Shown here: positions 43,501-53,960 of the stretch, piece by piece | Layout of the letters: each line of letters begins with the position of its first letter | How positions within the stretch are numbered: position 1 is the stretch's first letter | Assembly: GCA_039583875.1 (NCBI GenBank) | Contig: CM077153.1 | Location: 116,494,568 to 116,558,567, forward strand | DNA from: Platanthera guangdongensis | Lineage: Eukaryota; Streptophyta; Magnoliopsida; Asparagales; Orchidaceae | Direction: 5' to 3' | Length of the DNA: 64,000 nt | Notes under the pieces: model-generated | Databases searched by the model: none | Told to the model about the DNA's origin: nothing | Seen by the model: the letters and a program-made list of their open reading frames with translations, nothing else | Translations under genes and position numbers: made by a program

Positions 43501-44110
43501 ACTCAGAGATTTATCTCTGAGTCAGTTGTTCCAAATTTATTTTTTCTTGTACAAATTCCTATAAGATTCAGTTTATCTGAATCTGAGCTATAGGACCTTT
43601 TGTCCTGAGTTGTAGGTGACTAATTAGTCACTGAGGTAGGTGACCTACTGGGGTACTGAGGTAGGATCCAAGTGTGGATATGAGAGTAGGGTTGTCCTCC
43701 CAACCTAAGTGTAGGCCTTAGAAATAAGGCTGAGGTAGGTGACTGGTGAGTCACTGAGCTGTAGATGACAAGTGTGTCACTGATTTGTAGGCCTTGGAGG
43801 AGGCTGAGTTGTAGGTGCCTAGAAGGGCACTGAGGTAGGTACCTGAAAGGGTACTGAGTTATAGGAGTGTTGCAGCACTCTGATAATATGGCTTTATGCC
43901 TAAAGAGTAGGGCTTTGCGCCTAAAGTGGTAGGGCTGAAAAGCCTGAGCTGTAGGTCTTAGAGATAAGGCTGAGGTAGGTGGTCAGTGAACCACTGAGCT
44001 GTAGTAGCACTGCAGGGCTCTGAGGTAGGAACCTTTGTGGTTCTGAGGTAGGGTTCTGAAGAGAACCTGAGGGTTAGGCTGAGGGCCTGAGGTGTAAGCT
44101 CTGAGGAGCA
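43501..44110 (+). repeat. Variable-stem hairpin array in 3' LTR H (best example)
   Basis: More than twenty hairpins lie in a row. Checked examples: ACTCAGAGAT/ATCTCTGAGT (43501-43522), AGATTCAG/CTGAATCT (43564-43584), AGGAC/GTCCT (43592-43606) and GTGAC/GTCAC (43616-43631). Later units include CCTTA-GAAA-TAAGG (a GNRA-type loop), TGCC/GGCA, TACC/GGTA, AGTG/CACT, TGGT/ACCA, AACC/GGTT and GTTCT/AGAAC. The linker between units is GAGTTGT, GAGGT or GAGCTGT; units tend to start AGG and end CT. Confidence 0.82.
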
Positions 44111-44164
44111 TATTGGTGGAGTTTGTACCTAGTCCAACAAAATAGTTGGATAGGTGGGAGGGAA

Positions 44165-44192
44165 AGTGGATGTACCCAATTGGGGAACCACT
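44165..44192 (+). other. Conserved AGTGG/CCACT hairpin (copy in 3' LTR H)
   Basis: AGTGG (44165-44169) and CCACT (44188-44192) enclose GATGTACCC-AA-TTGGGG. The 5' LTR has the same block at 31007-31034. Confidence 0.7.
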
Positions 44193-44366
44193 ATAAACAA
44201 TTGTGTGTTTGGTTGTGTTGTTGTTTTTCTTTTATATTGCAGGTGCTAAGGACAAGCTCTAGATCACCTAGGTAGAAATCAACAAAAAGACTTACAAATT
44301 TCAAATACCTATTCACCCCCCCCCCCCCCTCTAGGTGACCAGCTAACCTTAATTAAATAACTTTCA

Positions 44367-45895
44367 CCTAGACCTCCTCTTCAAACTCTATAAGGCACAA
44401 TCAGACCTCTGATAAATTCAGAAAGGAACCCAAGAGGGACATGTATGCTTCTAAATAGAATAAACAATTTAATACTGATATTGTTTGCTATTGCTGCAAC
44501 AAACCTGAGCATGTCATAGCTGACTGCTCAGTCAAAAAAAGAACAAGAAAGGGCATAAGGATGACAAGCACTAGAAAGGCAAGAAGGCTGAAAAGAGCCT
44601 CCTGGCCAATAAGTAGAGAACTTGGAGTGATAGTAATACTAGCTCTTCTAGATTTAAAGAAGAAGAAGCATATATTGGGCTGACTGCACTATCTGAGGAG
44701 TCAACACCTGTTGATGCCCAAACAGACATCAGAGCCCAATTATCATCTTTTTACAGTGATGATGAAGAAGAGAAAGAGAGTTATGGACTAATGGCTCTGG
44801 ATGATAAGGAGGATCCTGATGACTCTCATCGTGATAAGACTATCTTGTCCAATTCAGATTATGAAATTGGTGTCGAGTTAGAGGCCACCTCAACATCTGG
44901 AAATGAGGACTCTGAACCAAAGAATAGTTATGATGAAATTGTGGAGAAGTATGGAGCCCTCCTTGAGGCTTTGGGAAAAGTAGGAAGCTTGCTAAGAAGG
45001 AAGCTGAAGATCTTGAACTCCTCAGACCTCTAAAGGGTCAGCTTGAGAAAAAGATGGATAAGATTTATCAGATGAACTTAAAAATTTTTGAGCTCAAGGA
45101 ATTATTGATGAGCAAGCTGAGCTTCTCACTCAAAAAGAAAGAATCATTAAGAAACTCGGAAATGATATCCTCAGGGAAAGGGAATTGGTGGCAAAATATT
45201 ATAAGCCCCAGACTGTTCTAACTATCATAGACACCTTTTCTGCACCAAATAGAAATGGTGTAGGATACAAGAAGAGAAATAGGAGGAGAATCAAGACAAA
45301 AGTAAAGACATCATGCAAACCATGAATTTTAAAAAGGTTCTCTTAGCCACAAATAACTATGAACTGGAAAATGTCTATGGACACTGGAAAAATGGATGTT
45401 CTGCAAGTGGAACTAATGATGTGCAATATGGGAAAAGTGCCCTTAAGGCAGCTCATGAGGAAGTTATGATGAAGGATCATGGTCCCTTGGTGTTTGGTAT
45501 CAACACCAGTACCAAGGGCAAGGGTAGTGGGTCTGAAAGAGGAGATGCAAGGAAGGGCAAGGTTGTGGTTGTGGATGTTAAGTCTCCACCACCACAACAT
45601 TACAAGCTAAGCAAAGACTCACATGCAATCTCTTGCAGACACCCCTCTAATCCAAAAAGGACTCATCCAACCCTTGGTGTGAGCTCCAAGAGGAGGTACA
45701 ACAGGTTTGAGTGTTGGTGTTGTGAGAAGGTTGGACATTTTGCAATTGACTATTGGTTCAACCCAACTATCCCTAAAATACTTCCTAGCAGACCAGCAAC
45801 CAGGCCTGTAAAATTCCACAATGCTTATATGTCATATCTAAAGCTAAGGCGAGTGGTTAATGTTAACAAGTATCTAGGACCTAACAAGATTTGAG
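44367..45895 (+). pseudogene. Element G: gag, C-terminal part
   Basis: Gag of G resumes after element H. A complete CCHC-type knuckle CYCCNKPEHVIADC lies near 44490-44530, then a Lys-rich stretch, an acidic region (44640-44960, DDEEEKESYGLMALDDKED-like) and a coiled-coil-like part. A frame from 45313 carries a second knuckle CWCCEKVGHFAIDYW at about 45713-45757 with its last Cys changed to Tyr. Stops near 44455, 44614 and 45032, and a frameshift before 45313, show decay. The end is TGA at 45892-45894. Confidence 0.75.
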
Positions 45896-45918
45896 TATCT
45901 AGGAAAAAGTAATTTCTT

Positions 45919-47317
45919 TTGCAGGAATGTATTAAGGCTAACCAAACTCTCATCTGGTACTTAGACAGTGGATGTTCCAGACACATGACTAGAATAAGAA
46001 GCCTTCTGACAGACTACTCTTCAGTTGACGATGGACCCAAAGTCATCTTTGGAGGTTCTGACAGAGGGAAGACTAAAGGTTATGGTAAGATTTCAAATGT
46101 CATAGTCACAATCTTAATGGTAGCTTGTATTGAAGGATTGCAATACAATCTGATAAGCATAAGACAACTATGTGTACTTGGCTATATTGTTGTCTTCCAC
46201 AAGGATGGGTGTCTGATTAAGAAGTCTGAATAGACCATACTAACTGGCACTAGGAGTGAAAATATTTTTTATTTGAACTTCATTCGTAATGATTTAGACT
46301 CTTATATATTCCTTATGGCTGAGAATAGAGCATCACTCTATGTGCAATGACACAAGAGGCTGGCTCACCTCAACTATAAGACCATTAATAAGTTGCTCTC
46401 AGAAAATTTGGTTAGAAATAGCCTTAAGTGGAAGTGTGCCCAGGAAAGCCCTTGTCATGCATGCTAAATGGGCAAGCAAACAAAGAGCTCATTCAAACCC
46501 ATTGGGGTTAAGTACACTACTAGGTGTTTATACCTATTGCACATGGATTTGTTTGGTCCTATGCCAATTCACAGCTTAGGAGAAAGGTCTACACCTTTGT
46601 GATTGTTGATGATTATTTTAGGCTCACTTGGGTGTTCTTCCTTAAGCAAAAGTCAGGTACCCTAAAAATTTTCACCAATTTTGTCAAACAAATTAATAAT
46701 GAAATAGATAGTTATGTGGTCAAGATTAGAACTGATCATGGGACTGAATTTCAATCAGGTGCTATGGCCAAATTATGTGAAAGCCTGTGTATCTTTTAAG
46801 AACCTTCCTCTCCTAGAACTCCACAACAAAATGGAGTTGTAGAGAGAAGGAATAGAACCCTAATTGAAGCATGTAGAACCCTACTTAGTGACTCCTCAGT
46901 CCCAGAATATTTTTGGCTAGAGGCTGTCAACATAGCTTGCTATGTTCAGAACAAAGACTTAATCAACAAGACTCACAATAAAAATCCTCATGAGCTTGTG
47001 AAATGCAAAAAACCAACCTTGTCCTACTTCAAAATTTTTGGAAGTGTTATGTATTAAATAATGAGAAGACAAAGTTTGTTGAGAAATCATATGAGAGAAT
47101 TTTTGTTGGATATAATTCTCACAGTAGTGCATACGAGATATTTAACAAAAAGACCAAAGTAGTAGAAGAGTCCATTTATGTTGTATTTGATGAAACTAGT
47201 CTGATCTATAAGGGTTGGTCTAGTTCTTCTAGTGTTGCAGGTATAAAGGAAAGATTGAAGAATGCAACCATCAATGAACTAAGGAAAGAAGATGAATTAA
47301 CTTCACCTTTGAACTGA
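45919..47317 (+). pseudogene. Element G: protease and integrase
   Basis: The protease reads LIWYLDSGCSRHMTRIRSLL with its catalytic D-S-G. The pre-integrase region has HKRLAHLNYKTINKLL and CHAC. The integrase core shows HMDLFGPMP (first Asp), IRTDHGTEFQSGAMAKLCES (second Asp) and QQNGVVERRNRTLIEACRTLL (Glu), so the catalytic set is recognisable across frames. The C-terminal part has FVGYNSHSSAYEIFNKKTKVVEES. Stops at 46231, 46346 and 46797, and several frameshifts, inactivate it. Confidence 0.82.
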
Positions 47318-47539
47318 TCAAGGGTGGAAACAACTTCAATGAAAATGAAGGTGAAGCAGCAGAAAGGAAAGAGCTACCTGTAATTCAACCTGAATCTGAG
47401 GAACAAGAGAACGTAGATTTGTTGTCAACTGCTACAAGACATCTAAGAGACCACCCTTAAACTCAAATTATTGGAAATCTAGATCTTTGAGTATAGACCA
47501 GAAATAGGGCTATAAATGAAGTGCTCCACTTGAGTTTTC

Positions 47540-49057
47540 TCTCTCAGGTAGAGTCAAATAAGTTTGAGGAGGCCAACATAGATCCTTCATGTATCTTGAC
47601 TATACAAGAAGAATTTGAACAATTCAAGAGATGTAAGGTCTAGAAGTTGGTCCCCATGCCTCTCAACCACAATGTCATAGGGACAAAATGGGTATCCAGG
47701 AACAAGCTGGATGAGCAAGGAGTAATTGTCAAGAACAAAGCAGGATTGGTTGAAAATGGGTACACATAAGAAGAAGGAATAGACTTTGACCAGACTTTTA
47801 CACCAGTAGCAAGATTGGAACTCATAAGGTTGTTTCTAGCATATACAACTCACACAAGATTCAAAGTATACCGAATGGATGTCAAGTCAATCTTCCTCAA
47901 TGGAGATCTAAAAGAAAAAGTATGTGTAGAACAATCTCCAGGTTTTATAAATTCTACTTATCCTACTCATGTTTTCCATTTAGAAAAGGCTCTATATGGT
48001 CTCAAGCAGGCACCTAGAGCCTGGTATGGGACCCTTCCTAATTTTCTCATTGAAAACAAGTTTTCAAGTGGGAAGATAGACAATACATTATTTCTAAGAG
48101 AAATAAAAGGCAAGATTTTGCCAGTGTAAATCTATGTTGATGACATCATCTTTAGATCTACAAATGATAACATTTGAATAAAAGTTTGTCAAACGTATGC
48201 ATGTGAAGTTTGAAATGAGCAGAATGAGAGAGATGAAATACTTACTAGGACTTTAAGTGAAGCAATCTAAAGATGAAATCTTCATCTCACAGACCAAGTT
48301 CACAAAAGAGCTTATAAAGAAATTTGAAATAGAGAGTGCAACCACTATAAGAACTCCAATGAGCTCTAATGTATCTCTAGACAAGGATGAAACCATGCAT
48401 AGATATATGATTTGATCTCTGCTCTACCTTACTACTAGTAGACCAAACATTATGTTCTCCACATATGTTAGGACTAGGTACCAAGTGAACCCTAAGGATT
48501 ATCACTACACCTCGGTGAAAAGGATTCAAAGATACCTTATGGGTACACCTAATCTTGGCTTATGGCAATCTAGGAGTAATGATTTTGAGCTAACTGGTTT
48601 TTCAGATGTAGACTTTGTAGGGTGCAAGGAAGACATGAAAAGCACCTTAGGAACACGTCAATTTCTTGGAAGAAGACTTATTTTCTGGGGCAGCAAGAAG
48701 CAAATAAGTGTGACAATTTCTACAGTAGAGTCTGAATACATCTCAACTGGAAGTTGTTGTGCTCAGATGTTGTGGATACATCATCAGCTTCAAGACTACA
48801 ACGTCAAACTAAGTAGAGCACCTCTATTTTATGACTCATCTAAAGCAATCTCAATTGCTAAAAATCATATGTCCCATAGCAGGACCAAGTATATTGAGAT
48901 ATGATATTACTTCATCAGAGAGCATGTAGAAAAAGAGTATATCTGTCTTGAGTTTGTCCCTATTGACAAGCAAATAGCAGACATATTCACTAAGACTCTG
49001 GATGAAGAGAAGTTCAATTTCTTTAAAATTGAACTGGGCATGTTAAATCTTGCATAA
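47540..49057 (+). pseudogene. Element G: reverse transcriptase and RNase H
   Basis: The sequence matches element A across its length: EEFEQFKRCKV, VYRMDVKSIFLNGDLKEKV, ALYGLKQAPRAWY and IYVDDIIFRST (YVDD at 48133-48144). RNase H has FSDVDFVGCKEDMKSTLGT, STVESEYISTGS and HSRTKYIEI. Stops at 47643, 47769, 48127 and 48901 and shifts around 48175-48450 inactivate it. The frame ends IELGMLNLA with TAA at 49055-49057. Confidence 0.85.
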
Positions 49058-49492
49058 ATCTTGTGCATAGCCTCTTCACTAGATGAGAAGTTTAGTTTCT
49101 TTTCAGTGGTCTGCAAATAGAATTACTATTTTAATTTATTATTATGTTACATTTTATTTTTATGTGGTCTGCAAGTAGTATTTGGGATACTAACCAAGAT
49201 GTAGGAAATAAAGACTAATATTAATCAAAAAGAAGAATAAGGAATATGAGGGAAATAAGTGCAGAATTTCAAATTCTCATCAAAAGGATATCAACACAAT
49301 ATTTTCTTATATTTTATTCTTTAAACAGGTACGCGCCGTTAGAATTCTTTTTATATTATTAAATTAGAAATATCGGGAAACTCTAGGTTAAATAAGCCCT
49401 AAAAATCCCAAACGTCGACATCTTTGTTCTCGCATTCTCACTCCCATCTCTACCGAGAAAAAATCCTTCACTGTCAAACACTAGTTTCTTTA
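49058..49492. other. Spacer between pol and the third ORF in element G
   Basis: This stretch is AT-rich without a coding frame. A TATA-like GGTTAAATAAGCC near 49386 lies about 105 bp before the third-ORF ATG. Leader AAACGTCGACATC carries one TCGA dyad. There is no repeat array like that of element A. Confidence 0.4.
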
Positions 49493-50061
49493 ATGGCGCC
49501 CAAGGAGAGTTCATCTGAAAAAAATCAATACTGGTAGCTTAGTCATCAGAAGCGGCTTCAAGTCTTGCCCTGAAAATATTAAGAATGTGATCTTTTTCCT
49601 GCGCGTTGTGAGATTAGAGATGATCCAGTCAGAACCAACAAGGATTATTCCAACAATAGTTGAAGAATTCTTTCAAAATGCAAAGGTTAGTAGCTCTGGC
49701 CACAACATCAAATCTACTGTGTTAAATCATCATCTGCGGGTCACGACCAGAAGTATCAGTCGTCACTTGAAATTGCATACCCCTCAAGAGGGTGAAGAAG
49801 AAGAGGAAATAACCAAAGATGATACAGCTGCAACCCTAGTCTGGTGCAAATACTCTGGAAAAGTGTACGACTCACCGGAGAAGAGAGGCATGAACACTCT
49901 AGGGAAATTAATGGAAAACATAATAGGCAGAGTCCTGTTATGTAAACCTGGGTCCCATGATAGGATTTTAAGGGACATGTTCAAAGTCATGACTGTTGTC
50001 ATTCTAACCAAGAAGACTAATTGGAGCACCTTCATTCTAAACACATGAAGGGATGCATGGC
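49493..50061 (+). pseudogene. Element G: third ORF, N-terminal fragment
   Basis: It starts ATGGCGCCCAAGGAG (MAPKESSSEKNQYW, then a stop). A shifted frame from 49587 matches the N-terminal domain of the third ORF in A and H: PTRIIPTIVEEFFQNAKVSS, RHLKLHTPQEGEEEEE, LVWCKYSGKVYDSPEKRGMN and HDRILRDMFKVMTVVILTKK. It is cut at 50061, where the terminus of LTR J begins. Confidence 0.75.
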
Positions 50062-51039
50062 TGTTGATACCCGGACGGCAAGTGCACCGATCGCACTTGT
50101 AATATAAAATGTGGGAGTAAATCTCCAAGTATCGATCTCTTAAAAACACTGTAAGGTGGAGTTTACTTTGAGGAAAGACTTGAGATTAAAGTCCAAATGG
50201 TCGGAAGGGATGCAGAAGCTTGGATTGGATTGCGGAAACAAAAATAAAACAACTAAATCAACTACTCATATGTAGGACGCTATGCACTACTTCGCTTGGC
50301 GGGATGGAAACTACGCAGACCGCTATGCACTGCTTTGCAAGGCGGATGGACGAGAAGGCTTGCGGATGGAGTGGAAATGTTATGCAAAAAGGAGGGTCAT
50401 AATCACCTCATCAAGTAACTCACAACTAGCAATTGCTAGTATATCACCAAACAAGCATTCACAATCACAAAATAACTTGACAATACTCTCAGCATAACCT
50501 CATAGTAGCTTGAAATAAACTAGAAATGAAATGTGCAAGCTATATAGGAAATACAAGTTATGGTCTCACACCACAATCCACAAAAGTAGATAAAACTATG
50601 AACCCTCACACCCAATAGACATGATATGCAAGTGCATTAGCAATATCACTAGATAATAACAAGCACTCCAAGAAATCAAAACAAAGAACGAGTTTATAAT
50701 TACCTAAGTACGGGAGGAACGAGAGTTTATGTCCTAGATCCAAAGGAAAGTTGTCATCATTCCCTCTTGTCGTGGGTTACGTCACCGTAGTGCTATCAAA
50801 GATGTTACCTCCAACCTATGGGTCTTCTCTCTTGATTTGCTCCTACAACGGTTATGGTTCCGCACTCGAAGAGCTCTAATGGGGCATCATCAGTGCTTCA
50901 CCCTCCATAGAAATGCTTGGGGAAAGGGGAGATCACCCTAATGTTGCTTGAGAAGAACCCTTAAAACGGGCTCCAAAACCCCCCAAAATCAGGCAAAAGA
51001 CGAAACTCTGAAACCCTGAAAAACAGCACTTTTAATAGA

Positions 51040-51380
51040 AGTCGCACAGAAATTCCTTGACGCACGGGCAAAAACGCACGGGCGGAGTCCGTGCGTGAAG
51101 AAAATCACACAGGTAGAAGCAGAACTGCATATTTAACAAAATGAACGTACACGATCAGCCAGGACCGTGTGTGAAGGAAAATGCACGATCGTGCGATCAC
51201 AAAAATAACATAAACCTTTTAGACAAACCAGGTACCTCGTGTGATTTTGTTCACGCATGGTTGAAATAAATCATACGCGACCAATACGCATGTGTAGTGG
51301 CAGAACCCTCATTTCAACACAATGATCTCGCACGGGCAAAACACTCGTGCGCGAAGGAAAATCGCACGACCATGCGATTC
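51040..51380. repeat. GCACGGGC / GCACGATCGTGC array in LTR J
   Basis: Repeated CGCACGGGC, CCGTGCGTGAAG and GCACGATCGTGCGAT motifs, pairwise self-complementary, lie in the middle of LTR J just before the insertion of K. Confidence 0.7.
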
Positions 51381-51444
51381 CCCAGAAATCACAAATTGGG
51401 TTAAGCATACCCCAAGCCTGTCCAAAACTGCCATAAAACCCAAA

Positions 51445-51449
51445 CAACG
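51445..51449. repeat. Target-site duplication CAACG, left copy (element K)
   Basis: CAACG here and at 56973-56977 are identical and flank element K exactly. Confidence 0.92.
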
Positions 51450-53188
51450 TGAAAGTGAGGGTTAGATCTAATATACTCTAGAGGGGGGGTGAATAGAGTA
51501 TATGTGAAATAATAAAAATTGTTACAGCTTTTGTTGTAAGTTAAAAGTGCATAATTAATACACCACCAAGCAATAAACCTAAAGCACAAGCACAAACACA
51601 AACACAGCAAGAACACATGAAAAGGGCCAACCAGACGACACAAGAATATTATAGTGGTTCCCCAACCTGGGTACATCCACTCTCCTACCACCCTGGTAGG
51701 AATCCACTCAGGTTTTTGATCAGGTGCCTGACACCAATGGGTTTTGATCAGGTCCCCAAAAACCAACTCAAGTCTTTTGATCAGGAGACTTGCAACCAGG
51801 AATCACTTTTGAAGGGAGATGACAACCCTTTATACAGGAGGGGGGAAGAGAGTGATGGAAGTCTTCTATTTCTCAATATACAACTGAGAAGACTATGTGG
51901 ATTCAAAGATGTTGTCAAAGATCCCCCTAAGATTGAAAGGGGTTTAGGCTTGGAAGCTTTGCACAGGGTGATAGGTCTTCAGACTTTGAGCCTTGACCAT
52001 AGGAATCTTCAGGAGCTTCTGACTAATATGTTGTTTGTTGTCCTTGAAGTTGTCCTGCAGAGATAAGGAAGAAGAAGACTCTTGATATTGTTTGATTGTT
52101 CTTCTTCTTCTTGTAGCTGATCTGGTTCTTTCCTCTGGCTTCTACTTTGTGTCCAGATCCTGAGAGAGAGGGCCCAGAGAATGTATGATGCAGACTATTT
52201 TTCTTTGATCGTCTGACTGTGTGTTCTATTCTCTGTTGTGATTCATCTCCTCTCTCTGTATATATGTTCGGTTCTTTGTGTACTATATATTTTTGTTCTA
52301 TCTTCTTCCATGTATTTGAATTCCGTAGACTTGATGATAGAAGAAACATTCCCGAGAGTGAATATGCTTTGGAAATTGATCCTCACTTAATTCTTCTGTA
52401 ACTGTCCGTTTGAACGGCTATTTTCACTGGGAATGTTGACTGTAATTAATCCTCAATAAATTCTGCCAACTGTTACCGATTGCACAGAAATCGTAGACCT
52501 GAACTTTCGTCGAGTTCATCGATCGTCGACCTGAGTTCGACATTCGTCGAACTCAGCAAGATTCGTCGAGCTGAATAACTTGTTTAAGATCCGCGTTCGT
52601 CGACCGGAGCTTAGCTTCTGTGTTCGTCGAGCAGATGTCTAGCTGTCTTGAGTTCAGCGATCGTCGACCTGAGCTTTGAGTTCGTCAAGCTCATCTGGAT
52701 TTCGTCGAGCTCAGCTCCTTACATAATTCGTCGACCTGAACATTGAGTTTGTCGAGCTCAGTACAGAGATTAACTCTGAGATCATCGAGCTGAGCATGAC
52801 AATCGTCGACCTAAGAATTTTGCTTCTGTGAACTGTGTCGACAGATGTTCTGTGGTGTCGACACAAATCCTTCTTGTGTCGACTGAGCTAGTGTCGACTA
52901 ATATTATCTGTGTCGACTGATAGTCTGTTGTGTCGACACAAATCTTCTGGATGTCGACACAGCCTCTCTGTGTGTCGACACAATTCTGCTACTGGTGTCG
53001 ACACAGCTTCTTCAAAGTGGCAACACAATTGTGCTGAGTCTCTGACAGGCTAATGTAGGCTGATCCATGTGATGTTGACTCTTGGCCTAGACAAAAGAAA
53101 TAAACCTATGACCCTGACTATACATTTTGGGTCAGTTTAAGCAAACCTAATAGTGATCCTTGCCCAAATCATGACTGAGGTTCCAACA
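51450..53188 (-). mobile_element. 3' LTR of element K
   Basis: On the minus strand it starts TGTTGGAACC and ends CCCTCACTTTCA. A GTGTCGACAC block (52830-53030) and a CGTCGA[CG]CTGA block (52490-52820) lie in the U3, then TATATA motifs near 52260-52290, a hairpin-rich part (51690-52060) and the conserved hairpin (51653-51681). Confidence 0.88.
52490..53030 (-). repeat. CGTCGACCTGAG/CGTCGAGCTCAG and GTGTCGACAC arrays in 3' LTR K
   Basis: Two dyad families lie side by side. GTGTCGACAC is the same palindrome as in LTR A. TCGTCGA[CG]CTGAG is the same core as in LTR H. The 5' LTR copy is at about 56270-56815. Confidence 0.85.
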
Positions 53189-53202
53189 ATCTCCCCCTAT
53201 TT
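53189..53202 (-). other. Polypurine tract of element K
   Basis: Plus strand ATCTCCCCCTATTT is the complement of AAATAGGGGGAGAT, identical to the tract of element A. Confidence 0.85.
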
Positions 53203-53299
53203 GGGTGAGGACACTATATACATAAATACAAGTAAAATACAAGGCAATTAAATACAATTAAATCTGGATCATGTACTTCTGCTGTTGTTGTTGCTGCTG

Positions 53300-53503
53300 T
53301 TACAGCTGTTGTTGATCCTTGCCCAAATCTGTATCATTATAATCTGTTGTTGTTGCGGCTGCTATTGCTGGAATTGTTGTTACAATTGAACTTTTTGCAG
53401 CTTCATTTACAAGCATCTCCCCATGCCTGGTTGCAGTAAGCACTGGAGTCATTGAATTGTCCTCTATATTGGCTGGAAATGTATCTTTTTCCTGCAAGGA
53501 CAT
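53300..53503 (-). other. Short unassigned open frame in element K
   Basis: A 67-codon minus frame (MSLQEKDTFPANIEDNSM...) lies between the gag remnant and the polypurine tract. It has an Ala/Thr-rich end partly built from CTGTTGTTG repeats. I do not recognise it. By position it could be the last part of a third ORF, but no shared motif supports that. Confidence 0.25.
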
Positions 53504-53539
53504 GTTAGGAGTTCTGGACCTAGATTACCTTGGGTCCTG

Positions 53540-53960
53540 GTTCTTTTTGATAATAATTAGAAATAAAAGAGCATTTAGGTTGATCCTTGTATCCAAGTGG
53601 ATGATATTTCCTAGGAGGTATTATCCACTCAGTGAAAGGATTATTAAAATGCTAACTTTGATGATAAATTTTAAAAGAACAAAAATTTCTGTTAATAGAA
53701 TCTAGGATCGACGATTTCTGGTTGGATCTTCGAACTGAGGTCGACGATGTTGGATGAGATCTTCGATCTCTATTCATAGAATGATAATGGTTGTTTTTTG
53801 TGGTCCATTTTCGTCGATCTCTGTTCGACGAATTATATTCATTTCGTCGAGCACAGATTCCTGAATAGTTCAAGTCAAAATCATTGTTCAGAGTTCGTCG
53901 ATCTGAGGTTGACGAATAGAATTGATTTCGTCGATCTCCGGTCGACGAATTATTTTGAAC
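53540..53960 (-). pseudogene. Element K: gag C-terminal region containing a TCGTCGAC array
   Basis: On the minus strand the frame reads a string with repeated SST[SG]DRR and NRDRR peptides encoded by TCGTCGAC/CGTCGATCT dyads (53700-53950). A stop at 53652-53654 follows, then HPLGYKDQPKCSFIS and YYQKEPGPKVI, which resemble the gag-to-protease linker of Sireviruses. No CCHC knuckle is present. The dyads of the LTR thus recur inside a translated part of gag. Confidence 0.55.

Larger units (their letters stand above)
29331..44366 (+). mobile_element. Element H: Sirevirus with gag and third ORF but deleted pol
   Basis: LTRs of 1869 bp (29331-31199) and 2405 bp (41962-44366) flank gag, a stub of protease, a spacer and the third ORF. 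Integrase, RT and RNase H are absent, so movement would need enzymes in trans. Element I sits in the third ORF. The two LTRs differ by about 0.5 kb, mostly in tandem arrays. The TSD is CCAAG/CCTAG. Confidence 0.85.
41962..44366 (+). mobile_element. 3' LTR of element H
   Basis: This 2405-bp LTR starts TGTTGGGAATCG and ends AATAACTTTCA after a C14 run (44316-44329). It is collinear with the 5' LTR but carries about 0.5 kb more, mainly tandem material: GATTCAGAAGCTTGG copies, CGAGCTCAGCTCACC copies (42118-42420) and GAAACCGCTGAGACAG copies (42580-42730). The hairpin array is at 43501-44110 and the conserved hairpin at 44165-44192. Confidence 0.88.
27074..50061 (+). mobile_element. Element G: Sirevirus, split by H and cut off by J
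   Basis: The order is 5' LTR (27074-28368), primer site, gag (28448-29330), element H (29331-44366), rest of gag (44367-45895), pol (45919-49057) and start of the third ORF (49493-50061). At that point LTR J begins. The gag reading resumes on the far side of H with a zinc knuckle, which shows that H is an insertion. The 3' LTR of G is not in the window. Confidence 0.85.

Noticed and set aside
43501..44110. CRISPR- or integron-like reading of the constant linker with variable inserts
   Set aside because: The inserts are self-complementary and the linkers are short and drift. It sits inside a retrotransposon LTR and is repeated in both LTRs, so a hairpin array is the better description.
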